From positions 1-61,845 of the forward strand of contig PXSK01000016.1 in the NCBI GenBank assembly GCA_003022865.1: 61,845 nucleotides of DNA. Direction: 5' to 3'. Under the pieces are notes generated by a model. It did not search any database and was not told where the DNA came from. It worked only from the letters and a program-made list of their open reading frames with translations. Positions within the stretch are counted from its first letter, which is position 1. Every line of letters starts with the position of its first letter. Positions 18,036 through 26,331 of the stretch are shown here, piece after piece. This DNA comes from Halobacteriales archaeon SW_5_70_135. GTDB lineage: Archaea > Halobacteriota > Halobacteria > Halobacteriales > SW-7-71-33. A program made the position numbers and the translations under genes.

Positions 18036-21000
18036 TCAGTCCCCGGTGCCCCACTCGCGGCGCGTCCGGGGTCGCTCGCCGACGGGACGCACGTCGACGT
18101 CGGCGGTCGCGTCGGCGTCGAGCGCCTCGACGACCGCCCTCGCCGCTTCGGCGGTCGAGCAGTACGGCAGCCCCTCCTCGACGGCCGCCCGCAGCGCCCG
18201 CCGGTCGTCGCTGACCAGGTAATCGACCTCGCCGGCACGGACCGCCGCCGGGACGTCCTCGTGCTCGACCGCCTCGGGCGCGACGACCTCGAACTGTCGC
18301 TCCAGCCCCTCGACGGGGAGGTCGACGACCGCCCGTCCGCCCGACGGCAGCCCGTCGGCGGCGTGCTGGGCTTTGCCGTAGGCGGCGGCGAACGTCTCGG
18401 CGGTGCCCATCACCTCGCCGGTGGACTTCATCTCCGGTCCCAGGCGCGGATCGGCGCCGGGCAGCCGGTCGAACGGCAGGACGACCTCCTTCACGCTCGA
18501 CTGCTCGGGCACCCGTTCCTCGTAGTCGAGCTCCGCGAGCGTGTGCCCGGCCATCACCTTCGCGGCGGCCTTGGCGATCGGGACGCCGGTGGCCTTCGAG
18601 ACGAACGGCACCGTCCGCGACGAGCGGGGGTTCGCCTCCAGCACGTACACCTCGGCGTCCGCCCCGCTACCCTGCACGGCGAGCTGTACGTTCAGCAGTC
18701 CGACGGCCTCCAGCGCGTGGGCGACCTCCTCGACGACCTCGCGCACCCGGGCGAGGGTCTCGTCGTCGAGCGACCGCGGCGGCACCACGCAGGCGGAGTC
18801 ACCCGAGTGGACGCCCGCGGCCTCGACGTGTTCCATCACGCCGCCGACCAGCACGTCCTCGCCGTCGGCCACGGCGTCGGCGTCGAGCTCCACGGCGTCG
18901 GCGAGGTACTCGTCGACGAGCACGGGCTTTTCGGGGCTCACCCGGATCGCCTCGGTCAGGTACTCCCGGAGCTCGTCGTCGCCGTGGACGACGGCCATCG
19001 CCCGCCCGCCGAGGACGTACGACGGGCGGACGAGCACGGGATAGCCGACCTCCCCGGCGAGTTCGAGCGCCTCCGCCTCGCTGGTCGCCGAGTCGCCCTC
19101 CGGCTGTGCGATCCCCCGGTCGTCGAGCAGTCGGTTGAACCGGTCGCGGTCCTCCGCGAGGTCCATCGCCTCGACACTGGTGCCCATGACCTCACAGTCC
19201 AGTCCGCGGCGCTCGATCTCCGCCCGCAACGGCTCGCCGACGTCGACGGAGGTCTGTCCGCCGAACTGCACCATCACGCCGTCGGCGTCGGTCGCCTCGA
19301 TCACGTCCGCGATCTCCTCGGCGGTGATGGGGTCGAAGAACAGGCCGTCCGACGTGTCGTAGTCCGTCGACACCGTCTCGGGGTTGTTGTTGACGACGTG
19401 GGCCCGGACCCCCTCGGCCCGCAGCGCCCGCACCGCGTGGACCGTACAGTAGTCGAACTCCACGCCCTGTCCGATGCGGATCGGCCCGCCGCCGACGATC
19501 ACGACCGAGCGGGCGTCGCGGTCGACCCGGAGCTCGTCGACGCCGAACGCGCCGGGGTCGCGGGCGGAGTAGTAGTACGGCGTCGAGGCGGCGAACTCCC
19601 CGGCGCAGGTGTCCACCTGGTTGAACTGGCGGTCCGGGGCGACCGCTTCGACCTCGTCGAGCGTCGGCGGCCCCGCACGCCGGTTGTCGGTCGTCGCTTC
19701 GCTCCCGCCGGCGCCGCCCGCCGGGGCCGTCGCCGGCTCGCGGGCACTCGTCCCGTCGTCGGCCTCGTGGGCTGCCGCCGCCAGTTCGGTGACCTCCGCG
19801 TCGGTGAAGCCGACCGCCGCCGCGCGGGCGGGATCGCGCTCGGCCTCCCGCGCCGCGTCGGCCACCGACCGGAACCGTTCCAGATACCACTCGCGGACCG
19901 CCGTCAGCTCGCGCAGCTCCGCGACCGAGAGGCCGCGGTCGAACGCCTCCAGCACGGCGTACGGGCGGTCCGGCGAGGGGCGTTCGAGATACCGCTCGCG
20001 CAGCTCCGCGTCGCCGACCGCCGCGAGGTCGACCGCCGGCTCGTACTCGCTCGACCGCAGCGCCTTCAGCAGCGACTCCTCGAAGGTGCGGCCGATCGCC
20101 ATCGCCTCGCCCGTCGACTTCATCGCGGTGCCGAGCGTGAAGTCGGCCTCGGGGAACTTGTCGATCGGCCAGCGGGGCACCTTCGTCACGACGTAGTCGA
20201 TAGCGGGCTCGAAGGCGGCCGTCGTCTCGCCGGTGATCTCGTTTTCGACCTCGTGGAGGCGCTTGCCGAGCGCCACCTTCGCGGTGACGCGGGCGATCGG
20301 GTAGCCGGTGGCCTTCGACGCCAGCGCGGAGGACCGCGACACCCGCGGGTTCACCTCGACGACGCGGTACTCGCCTGCGGGAGTGCCGTCGTCGCGCCAG
20401 GCGAACTGGATGTTGCAGCCGCCGTGGATGCCCAGCTCGCGGATCACCTCGATCGCCGTCGAGCGCATCTCCTGGTGCCCCCGGTCGGGGATCACCTGTG
20501 AGGGCGTGACGACGACCGACTCCCCCGTGTGGATCCCCATCGCGTCGAGGTTCTCCATGTTGCAGACGACGACACAGGAGTCGTCGGCGTCCCGCATCAC
20601 CTCGTACTCCAGTTCGATCCAGCCGGCGATCGACTCCGTGATCATCACGCGGTCGTCACGGGAGAGCCGCAGGCCGCGGCGCACCCGCTCGCGCAACTCG
20701 TCCATCTCCCCGACGACGCCGCTGCCGGAGCCGCCGAGCGTGTACGTCGTCCGCATCACCACGGGCAGGCCGCCGACGGCCTCGACGGCCGCTTCCACCC
20801 GGTCGACGGCGTCGATCGTCCGCGAGCGAGCGACCGGCTCGCCCATCGCTCGCATGCGCCCGCGGAACCGCTCGCGGTCCTCCGTGGCGTAGATGGTCTC
20901 GAGCGGCGTCCCCATCACCTCGACGTCGTACTCGTCCAACACGCCGCGCTCGGCGAGTTCGGCGGTGACGTTCAGCCCCGTCTGCCCGCCGAGTCCGGCG

Positions 21001-21320
21001 ATCACCCCGTCGGGGCGCTCCCGCTCGATGACCGCCTCGATCGCCTCGGGCGTGATCGGCTCGACGTAGACGCGGTCGGCCGTCTCGGGGTCGGTCATGA
21101 TCGTCGCCGGATTCGAGTTGACCAGCACCACCTCCGCGCCCTCCTCCTGCAGCGCGCGACAAGCCTGCGCCCCCGAGTAATCGAACTCCGCGGCCTGTCC
21201 AATCTTGATCGGACCGCTACCGACCAACAGGATCGTCCGTCCCGCCCCGGCGCCGTCCGAGCCGTCGGCCGCGTCCGATACCCCCGTCCGACCGCCCTCC
21301 GTCCCGCCGGGATCGCTCAT
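18036..21320 (-). CDS. carB: Carbamoyl-phosphate synthase large subunit
   Basis: CarB makes carbamoyl phosphate from bicarbonate, ammonia and two ATP. At 1094 residues it is full length for the family plus a Gly/Asp-rich N-terminal extension of about 26. Both ATP-grasp halves are present: TILLVGSGPIKIGQAAEFDYSG at the first, SVVIVGGGPIRIGQGVEFDYC at the second, each followed by GGLPVVMRTTYTLGGSGSG or GYPVLVRPSYVLGGRAM. A C-terminal methylglyoxal-synthase-like allosteric domain ends the protein. The gene is convergent with carA. A TATA-like cttattacg (about 21344-21352) lies 26 bp from the ATG, and an operator-like palindrome lies just upstream. Confidence 0.95.
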   Translation of the reverse strand: MSDPGGTEGGRTGVSDAADGSDGAGAGRTILLVGSGPIKIGQAAEFDYSGAQACRALQEEGAEVVLVNSNPATIMTDPETADRVYVEPITPEAIEAVIERERPDGVIAGLGGQTGLNVTAELAERGVLDEYDVEVMGTPLETIYATEDRERFRGRMRAMGEPVARSRTIDAVDRVEAAVEAVGGLPVVMRTTYTLGGSGSGVVGEMDELRERVRRGLRLSRDDRVMITESIAGWIELEYEVMRDADDSCVVVCNMENLDAMGIHTGESVVVTPSQVIPDRGHQEMRSTAIEVIRELGIHGGCNIQFAWRDDGTPAGEYRVVEVNPRVSRSSALASKATGYPIARVTAKVALGKRLHEVENEITGETTAAFEPAIDYVVTKVPRWPIDKFPEADFTLGTAMKSTGEAMAIGRTFEESLLKALRSSEYEPAVDLAAVGDAELRERYLERPSPDRPYAVLEAFDRGLSVAELRELTAVREWYLERFRSVADAAREAERDPARAAAVGFTDAEVTELAAAAHEADDGTSAREPATAPAGGAGGSEATTDNRRAGPPTLDEVEAVAPDRQFNQVDTCAGEFAASTPYYYSARDPGAFGVDELRVDRDARSVVIVGGGPIRIGQGVEFDYCTVHAVRALRAEGVRAHVVNNNPETVSTDYDTSDGLFFDPITAEEIADVIEATDADGVMVQFGGQTSVDVGEPLRAEIERRGLDCEVMGTSVEAMDLAEDRDRFNRLLDDRGIAQPEGDSATSEAEALELAGEVGYPVLVRPSYVLGGRAMAVVHGDDELREYLTEAIRVSPEKPVLVDEYLADAVELDADAVADGEDVLVGGVMEHVEAAGVHSGDSACVVPPRSLDDETLARVREVVEEVAHALEAVGLLNVQLAVQGSGADAEVYVLEANPRSSRTVPFVSKATGVPIAKAAAKVMAGHTLAELDYEERVPEQSSVKEVVLPFDRLPGADPRLGPEMKSTGEVMGTAETFAAAYGKAQHAADGLPSGGRAVVDLPVEGLERQFEVVAPEAVEHEDVPAAVRAGEVDYLVSDDRRALRAAVEEGLPYCSTAEAARAVVEALDADATADVDVRPVGERPRTRREWGTGD

Positions 21321-21382
21321 CTATCGACGCGAGTTCGCGTATCGTAATAAGTCCGGCGACAGACTACGACTCCCAAAGACCA

Positions 21383-21399
21383 GTTTCGAATTTCGAAAC
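21383..21399 (-). promoter_or_regulatory. Palindromic operator upstream of carB
   Basis: In the direction of carB the site reads gtttcgaaattcgaaac: perfect 7-bp arms around a 3-bp centre. It sits about 43 bp (centre to centre) upstream of the carB TATA-like box and matches the carA site at 16824-16840 at 16 of 17 positions. Control of both convergent car genes by one regulator, most likely the Lrp protein at 16374-16793, is inferred. Confidence 0.6.
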
Positions 21400-21450
21400 C
21401 CGCGCGGGTGAGACGGCCCGGTAGTCGTTCGGTCACGAGCCGGGGGCGAG

Positions 21451-21678
21451 TCAGGAGCCGTCGTCGAGACGGTAGCGGTACGGGTGGTCGCGGATGATGT
21501 CGACCTCGCCGGTCTCCGCGTGTCGGCCGAGGACGGTGGCGACGCGGTGTGCGCTGTCGAACTCCTCGCCGTGTTCCTCGAGCACCCCGAGGATCTCGCG
21601 GGCGGTGAGCGGGTCGTCGGCGTCGGCCTCTCGGAGTGCCGACCGTATCCGCTCGAACTCGCCACGCCGAGTTCGCAT
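21451..21678 (-). CDS. Small hypothetical protein, winged-helix-like
   Basis: A 75-residue acidic protein, MRTRRGEFERIRSALREADADDPLTAREILGVLEEHGEEFDSAHRVATVLGRHAETGEVDIIRDHPYRYRL. The helical TAREILGVLEEHG and the end GEVDIIRDHPYRYRL suggest a small winged-helix domain, but no family is recognised. ATG codons at 21705 and 21687 are also in frame. I prefer 21678, because a TATA-like tttatg at 21703-21708 is 27 bp upstream of it and the 21705 start lies inside that box. Confidence 0.65.
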   Translation of the reverse strand: MRTRRGEFERIRSALREADADDPLTAREILGVLEEHGEEFDSAHRVATVLGRHAETGEVDIIRDHPYRYRLDDGS

Positions 21679-21849
21679 GTCCGTCATGACCGTCTCTGTC
21701 GACATAAAGTACCGTCAGACTCGCGTCTTACGGCCTCTACCGGCCGATCTCCGCGCGTCGCCACGGCGTACCACGCTTTCGTCTGGAGATCGCCGGAGCG
21801 GTGCGCGACGCGGCCGTCATACGCTCGACCGTCCGCCGCGACACCGCGG

Positions 21850-22386
21850 TCAGACGGGGTCGTCGTGTTCGTCGGTGAACTCCCGGCGGCGGCGGTAGCG
21901 GTCGACGAACTCCTCGACGTCGAAAGTTCGCAGCTGCTCGCGGAACTGCTCGCGGGCGGCCGGGTCGTCGGCGTGACTCAGCGCGTGGTCCATCATCTCT
22001 ACCACGAGTTCGACGACCAGCTCGTGGAGCCGTCGGGCGTCGAAGGCGGCGACCCATAGCGTCGCGTAGCCGACGGTGCCGTCCTCCGAGACGTTCAGGC
22101 TGACCACCTTCCCCGGGAACTCCTCGCGGGCCATCCCTAGCAGGTGAGCGGTGCCGAACTGCTCGAACTCGTCGTCGGTCTCGACGACGGCTCGTAGGTC
22201 CCGCACCATCGCCTCGGGCACGAACCGGCTCGGCGGGTGGACGTCCGTCACCACGGCGTGTGCGCTCCCGCAGTCACAGTCGTACTCGCGCATCCCCATG
22301 TCCACCCCGGCGGCGGCGACGCGCTCGCCACAAGGCAGCGTCGCTTCCGACCCCGAGTCACGGCCGGGCACCCGCGGCTCCGACAT
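21850..22386 (-). CDS. DUF5815 family protein
   Basis: A 178-residue haloarchaeal protein of unknown function. It begins MSEPRVPGRDSGSEATLPCGERV, contains a Cys pair in REYDCDCGSAHAVVTDVHPPSRFVPE, and has a helical C-terminal half with LWVAAFDARRLHELVVELVVEMMDHALSHADD. The two Cys plus the earlier Cys could bind metal. No membrane segment. The family assignment comes from recalled sequence similarity. Monocistronic by position. Confidence 0.78.
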   Translation of the reverse strand: MSEPRVPGRDSGSEATLPCGERVAAAGVDMGMREYDCDCGSAHAVVTDVHPPSRFVPEAMVRDLRAVVETDDEFEQFGTAHLLGMAREEFPGKVVSLNVSEDGTVGYATLWVAAFDARRLHELVVELVVEMMDHALSHADDPAAREQFREQLRTFDVEEFVDRYRRRREFTDEHDDPV

Positions 22387-22446
22387 ACCCGCTGTCGGCG
22401 GCCGACCGGTATAAGACTCGCGACTACTCGCCCCTCGCCGGGCGGC

Positions 22447-23340
22447 TCAGTCGTCGGCGGCCTCGGCGGCGGGGACCTCCGAGAGCTCGATGTCGCCGTC
22501 GAGGGTGCGGATCGGGTACGGGATGTCGATGCCGACCTCGTCGAAGCGACGCTTGACGTTCGCGACGTACTCGCCGCGGACCCGCACGAGCTCCGCACGG
22601 GAGGGCTCGGCGATCCAGACCCGGGACTGCAGACCGACCGAGGAGCCGGCGAGTTCGGTGAGCCGCACGGTCGGCTCCGGGTCGTCGAGAACGTCCGGGT
22701 GGCTCTCCGCCTCCCCGACGATGATCTCGGTCGCCTCCTCGATATTGTCGTCGTAGCTGATGCCGAACAGGAACTTCAGGCGGAGCGTCTCCTTGGCGAC
22801 GGGGTTTTTGATGACGTCGTCCGTCAGCTTCGTGTTCGGCACCGTCAGCAGCTCGTTGTCGAAGGTGCGCACCCGCGTCACCCGCAGGGAGATGTCCTCG
22901 ACGATGCCGGCGTTGCCGTCGAACTCGATCCAGTCGCCGATGCGGAACGGCTGTTCGGTGAAGATGAACACGCCGGCGACGAAGTTCGCGATGGCGTTCT
23001 GCATCGCGAAGCCGATCGCGAGCGTGGCCGCCGCGCCGATCGTCGCCAGCGAGGTGAGGATGCTGCCGAAGCCGGCGAAGCCGAAGGCGATCGCGACCGA
23101 AAGAGAGAGGACCGCGAAGTTCGTCAACTTCAGCAGCGGCCGCCAGACGTGGGTGTCGAGGTCGCGGCTCTCCAGTACGCGTCGCACGAGTGGCTGGACG
23201 ACGATTCGCCCGAGGACGTAGAGCGCGACGAAGGCGAGGAGGAACTTCAGCGCGCTCGCGGTGACGGCGACGGCGTTTTCCGGCACGCCCAGGTCGGTCA
23301 GTAACTCCTGCAGTCCGCTCTGGAGAGGGAGGCCGGTCAT
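22447..23340 (-). CDS. Small-conductance mechanosensitive channel (MscS family)
   Basis: A 297-residue MscS-type channel that releases solutes under hypo-osmotic shock. Three TM segments lie in the N-terminal third (FLLAFVALYVLGRIVVQPLV; FAVLSLSVAIAFGFAGFG; the pore helix GAAATLAIGFAMQNAIANFVAGVFIF). The MscS beta domain follows (PFRIGDWIEFDGNAGIVEDISLRVTRVRTFDNELLTVPN), then the alpha/beta C-terminal domain. The ATG overlaps the stop of the yhbY gene (ATGA), so it belongs to the rnp4-yhbY-mscS operon. Confidence 0.92.
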   Translation of the reverse strand: MTGLPLQSGLQELLTDLGVPENAVAVTASALKFLLAFVALYVLGRIVVQPLVRRVLESRDLDTHVWRPLLKLTNFAVLSLSVAIAFGFAGFGSILTSLATIGAAATLAIGFAMQNAIANFVAGVFIFTEQPFRIGDWIEFDGNAGIVEDISLRVTRVRTFDNELLTVPNTKLTDDVIKNPVAKETLRLKFLFGISYDDNIEEATEIIVGEAESHPDVLDDPEPTVRLTELAGSSVGLQSRVWIAEPSRAELVRVRGEYVANVKRRFDEVGIDIPYPIRTLDGDIELSEVPAAEAADD

Positions 23341-23582
23341 CGTCGCAACACCGCCGTGTTGCCACGCGTGTCGACCACCTCGGCGTCGACGTCGTCGGCC
23401 AGCCCGTCCGCCAGCGTCCCGACGTCGGCGCCGGCTCGCGCGGAGCGGAGGAACTTCAGCTTCACCAGCTCGCGGTCGGCCAGCTGGCCGTCCAGCTCGT
23501 CCACCACGGCGTCGGGACCGGCCTTGCCGACCCACACCGTCACGTCGAGGTCGTGGACGCGCCCTCGTATGTCCTCGTCCAT
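23337..23582 (-). CDS. YhbY/CRM-domain RNA-binding protein
   Basis: An 81-residue CRS1-YhbY domain protein, an IF3-C-like fold that binds RNA and is linked to ribosome assembly. The sequence shows DVTVWVGKAGPDAVVDELDGQLADRELVKLKFLRSARAGADV with the GKxG-type loop and the basic KLKFL strand. I chose the ATG at 23582 (MDEDIRGRVHDLDV), because the longer frame runs into the region before rnp4 without homology. It overlaps the mscS start by 4 bp and lies 52 bp after rnp4. Confidence 0.88.
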   Translation of the reverse strand: MDEDIRGRVHDLDVTVWVGKAGPDAVVDELDGQLADRELVKLKFLRSARAGADVGTLADGLADDVDAEVVDTRGNTAVLRR

Positions 23583-23634
23583 TAGGCAGATACTCTCACG
23601 CTGCCGTGTTAAGATTTCCGAGCCGCGAGCCGAC

Positions 23635-23904
23635 TCAGTACGGGTACCGATCGATCCGCCCACAGTCACAGGCGATCACCACGTGACCGTCGGCCAGTCG
23701 CACGCGGGCGTCGACCCCCGGCCGCCGGTAGCGGTCGCAGTCGTCACAGGCGAACCGGACGAAGGTGCGGGGCAGCGACAGGCGGTTCCGCTCCGCGACC
23801 CGGCGGGCGAGCCGGACGTACTCCCTGGCGTGGTCGGTCTCGCCGTCGGCGGCGGCCTCTCGCGCGAGCGCGTGCAGCCGCTCGACTCGCTCCTCGGCGA
23901 TCAC
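23635..23904 (-). CDS. rnp4: Ribonuclease P protein component 4 (Rpp21/Rpr2 family)
   Basis: An archaeal RNase P subunit that helps process tRNA 5' ends. The 89-residue protein has the helical N-terminus ERVERLHALAREAAADGETDHAREYVRLARRVAERNRLSLPRTF and the zinc ribbon FACDDCDRYRRPGVDARVRLADGHVVIACDCG. The second Cys pair is CDC rather than the more common CxxC. It is the first gene of an operon with yhbY and mscS. Confidence 0.9.
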   Translation of the reverse strand: MIAEERVERLHALAREAAADGETDHAREYVRLARRVAERNRLSLPRTFVRFACDDCDRYRRPGVDARVRLADGHVVIACDCGRIDRYPY

Positions 23905-24082
23905 GGCTCGCGTTCGTGACGGAGCGTTCTCACTGTTGGGGTGAAGAGGGGAGCGGGGGGTGGGGGGAGCGGGGCGTCACGGGAAATCCAAACAGACCGT
24001 GCGCCCCGTCAGAAGGAGGCCGGCCCCGGATTAAAACGTTGTGCTTCGCCGGCGGTCCCGTCGGTCGGTCGGCCGAGTCGGT

Positions 24083-24090
24083 GATATTTA
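24083..24090 (+). promoter_or_regulatory. TATA-like box for the glycosyltransferase gene
   Basis: The sequence gatattta is centred about 29 bp upstream of the GTG at 24116 in the otherwise G+C-rich 211-bp gap between divergent rnp4 and the glycosyltransferase gene. It favours the GTG at 24116 over the one at 24104. A second A+T-rich patch, ggattaaaacg, lies near 24030. Confidence 0.45.
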
Positions 24091-24115
24091 ATGCCGGCCG
24101 GCCGTGTCGATTGGC

Positions 24116-25175
24116 GTGCGGGTCCTGCACCACCTCGAACTGGAGTCACGGCTCGACCGCAGCGGCATCAGCACGGCCGTCGACCACCAGCGCCGTGCGC
24201 TGCGTGACCGCGGCGTCGAGGTCGTCACCGACCCTCTCGGCGACGCCGGCCTGGACACCGTCGTCGCCGGCGTCGACGACCTCGTCACGACCGGCCACGG
24301 CGACCCTCTCGTCGACTACGACCTGCTACACGTCTCCACCGTCGGCCCCGTCTCGCTCGCGCTCACCGGACACGCTCGCCGGCACGGCCGTCCGGTCGTC
24401 GCCAACGCCCACACCACCCGCGAGGACTTCGCCGGCAGCTTCCGCGGCTCCCGTCTCGTCGGTCCCCTCCTGGAGACCTACCTCAGGCGCTACTACTCCC
24501 GGGCCGACCTCGTCGTCTGCCCCAGTGAGTACACGAAAGGCGTCCTGGAGGACTACCCGGTCCGGGCACCGGTCCGACCGGTCACGAACGGCATCGACCG
24601 CGACTCGATGACCGGTCACGAGGCGCTCCGGCAGAGGTACCGCGACCGTTACGACCTCTCGGGCACCGTCGTCTTCTGCGTCGGCAACGTCTTCGAGCGC
24701 AAGGGCGTCGCGGAGTTCTGCGAGGTCGCCCGCCGCACCGACCACGAGTTCGCCTGGTTCGGCCACTACGACACCGGCCCACGGGCCTCGACGACCGTGC
24801 GCCGCCTGACGAGCGACCCGCCGGAGAACGTCACCTTCACCGGCTGGGTCGAGGACAAGCGCGGCGCCTTCGCCGCCGGCGACGTGCTGTTGTTGCCCGC
24901 CGAGGTGGAGAACCAGGGGCTCGTCGTCCTGGAGGCGATGGCCTGCGAGAAGCCCGTCGTCCTCTCGGACATCCCGGTCTTCCGGGAGTTCTTCGACGAC
25001 GGCGAGGACTGCCTGCGCGGGGCGTCGGTGCCGGAGTACGTCGACGCCGTCGACCGTCTCGGAGCGACTGGGCGCGGCGGGTCGGGAGACCGCCGCGGAA
25101 CACTCCCTCGACAGGGTGGGCGAGGAACTGGCGGCCGTCTATCGGGAGCTGCTCGACGGGAGTTCCAGGGAGTAG
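24116..25175 (+). pseudogene. Glycosyltransferase family 4 gene with a frameshift near the 3' end
   Basis: A GT-B-fold sugar transferase. The main frame runs from VRVLHHLELESRLDRSGISTAVDHQRRAL through DLLHVSTVGPVSLALTGHARRHGRPVVANAHTTREDFAGSFRG, LVVCPSEYTKGVLEDYPV and the donor-binding region ENQGLVVLEAMACEKPVVLSDIPVFREFFDDGEDCL to DAVDRL. At about 25058-25066 the frame shifts. The correct C-terminus continues one frame over as ERLGAAGRETAAEHSLDRVGEELAAVYRELLDGSSRE, with its stop at 25173-25175. About seven residues normally found between the two parts are missing, so roughly 20 bp were deleted. The main catalytic region is intact but its C-terminal helix is lost unless there is an assembly error. 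Confidence 0.78.
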
Positions 25176-25190
25176 CCTGCGCGACGACAG

Positions 25191-25237
25191 TCAGTCGTCG
25201 GCGGCCGCACTCGGGGCGACCTCGATCTCGACTCCGG
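25191..25237 (-). repeat. Second, diverged copy of the metE 3' end
   Basis: Read on the minus strand this stretch encodes TAGVEIEVAPSAAADD followed by a stop, closely matching the end of the metE gene at 26332-26378 (LDAGEVEVAASAAADD, stop). At DNA level about 42 bp align with only a few mismatches. The two copies are in the same orientation and flank the PIN/RHH module, which suggests the module entered by recombination or integration at the end of metE. Confidence 0.65.
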
Positions 25238-25279
25238 CCGTGTCGGCACACCGGTGACTGTAGTCGGTATCGGTCGCTG

Positions 25280-25900
25280 TCAGCCGAGGTAGCGGTCCCT
25301 GATCAGTTCGATGTACCCCCTCGACAGTCCGTTCCGGTCGCGGTGGTACCCCAGGAGTTCGGCAGCGAACGCCGGCTCGATCGCGTCAACCCACGCCAGC
25401 AGTCCCACCAGTTGCGGCGTGGAGGCGAGTCCGATGTCGTCTCCCAGGAGGATCACGACCGTCGGGAGGTTGTCCGTCCCGATCTCGTCGGTTGCGAGCA
25501 GGTCGGCGTCGAGCGCGTGCGCGAGGGCGATGGCGTCCAGCTCGCCCGCGTCCAGCCCGTAGTCACTGTCCAGAACCGTCCGGAGCCGTTCGCCCGCGTC
25601 CTCGCCCGGCAGGAGTGCAGGATCGACTCCGCCCGCAATCTCGCGGCTCTCGTCTGTCGAGTGCCTCGTGAGATGGTCCCCTGCCTCCAGCACGAGTTCG
25701 GCGGACGCCGCGAGAAAGTCGTCGCCCGTGGCCGTCTCGGTGAGTTCGCCGAGGACGGTGTCTGGGACGTGCACGTCGTAGCGGACGAGGACGTTCTTCA
25801 GCGGATCACTCCCATCGGGGACGTCGAACTCTCGGTCGATCACCGGTCCAGCGAGGTTCAACAGCACCGAGGTATCCGCCACCAGCAGTGGACGGCCCAC
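25280..25900 (-). CDS. PIN-domain protein, probable toxin of a VapBC-like module
   Basis: A 206-residue PIN-domain nuclease-like protein. It starts MGRPLLVADTSVLLNLAG with the first catalytic Asp at residue 9, has Glu in VPDTVLGELTE, and the later acidic cluster DAGELDAIALAHALDADLLATDEIGTDNL. Such proteins cleave RNA and are usually toxins held in check by a small DNA-binding partner. It lies 6 bp downstream of the antitoxin-like gene on the same strand. It is longer than typical VapC (about 130-150), so it may belong to the DUF3368-like branch. The target RNA is unknown. Confidence 0.78.
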   Translation of the reverse strand: MGRPLLVADTSVLLNLAGPVIDREFDVPDGSDPLKNVLVRYDVHVPDTVLGELTETATGDDFLAASAELVLEAGDHLTRHSTDESREIAGGVDPALLPGEDAGERLRTVLDSDYGLDAGELDAIALAHALDADLLATDEIGTDNLPTVVILLGDDIGLASTPQLVGLLAWVDAIEPAFAAELLGYHRDRNGLSRGYIELIRDRYLG

Positions 25901-25906
25901 GGCAGC

Positions 25907-26287
25907 TCACCCGCCCCGTTCGTCCTGTCGTTCGTCACCTTCGACGGCCGGAGGATCTTGGCCGTAGAACTCCTCGTCGTCTGGAAGCGCCACGTCGGCG
26001 TCCGGCGTCGGGAGGTCACGCTCCACGAGCCGTCCGAGCAGGTCGAGACGTACCGTCTCCGCCTCCCCGAGCAGCGTGACGACCGTCTCTCGATCGAGTT
26101 CCCCGGAGAGGTACTGACTCCGGAGTGCCTCGCGGAAGGTCGTGTCCGACAGTGTCTCCTCCAGTTCGCGTTCGAGCGCCTCCGTGAGCAGCACGGTCCG
26201 GTTGACGCCCCGAAGCTCTGCGACGGCGTCCGCCATCGCCACCAGCTCCTCGGGGACGTTGAAGTCGACGCGGCGCTTCCCGGACAT
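25907..26287 (-). CDS. Ribbon-helix-helix-like antitoxin partner of the PIN protein
   Basis: A 126-residue protein. The N-terminus MSGKRRVDFNVPEELVAMADAVAELRGVNRTVLLTEALERELEE fits a ribbon-helix-helix DNA-binding domain (a beta strand with alternating residues, then two helices). The acidic C-terminus (DLPTPDADVALPDDEEFYGQDPP) would be the toxin-binding tail. The gene directly precedes the PIN gene, and a perfect 17-bp palindrome lies just upstream of its start, so autoregulation is likely. The toxin-antitoxin role is inferred from pairing and domain types. Confidence 0.72.
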   Translation of the reverse strand: MSGKRRVDFNVPEELVAMADAVAELRGVNRTVLLTEALERELEETLSDTTFREALRSQYLSGELDRETVVTLLGEAETVRLDLLGRLVERDLPTPDADVALPDDEEFYGQDPPAVEGDERQDERGG

Positions 26288-26292
26288 ATTGA

Positions 26293-26309
26293 TGTGTAGC
26301 GACTACACA
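26293..26309 (-). promoter_or_regulatory. Palindromic operator of the toxin-antitoxin operon
   Basis: The sequence tgtgtagcgactacaca has perfect 7-bp arms around a 3-bp centre, starting 6 bp upstream of the antitoxin ATG. The position within the presumed promoter/start region fits an autorepression site for the ribbon-helix-helix protein. Confidence 0.6.
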
Positions 26310-26331
26310 CACAAGAGCGTTCGGACGCCGA

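Noticed and set aside
17949-20501. Very long plus-strand open frame (about 850 codons) opposite carB
   Set aside because: It is antisense to a complete carB, is rich in Arg/Gly/Val/His with no family motif, and is an effect of high G+C at codon position three.
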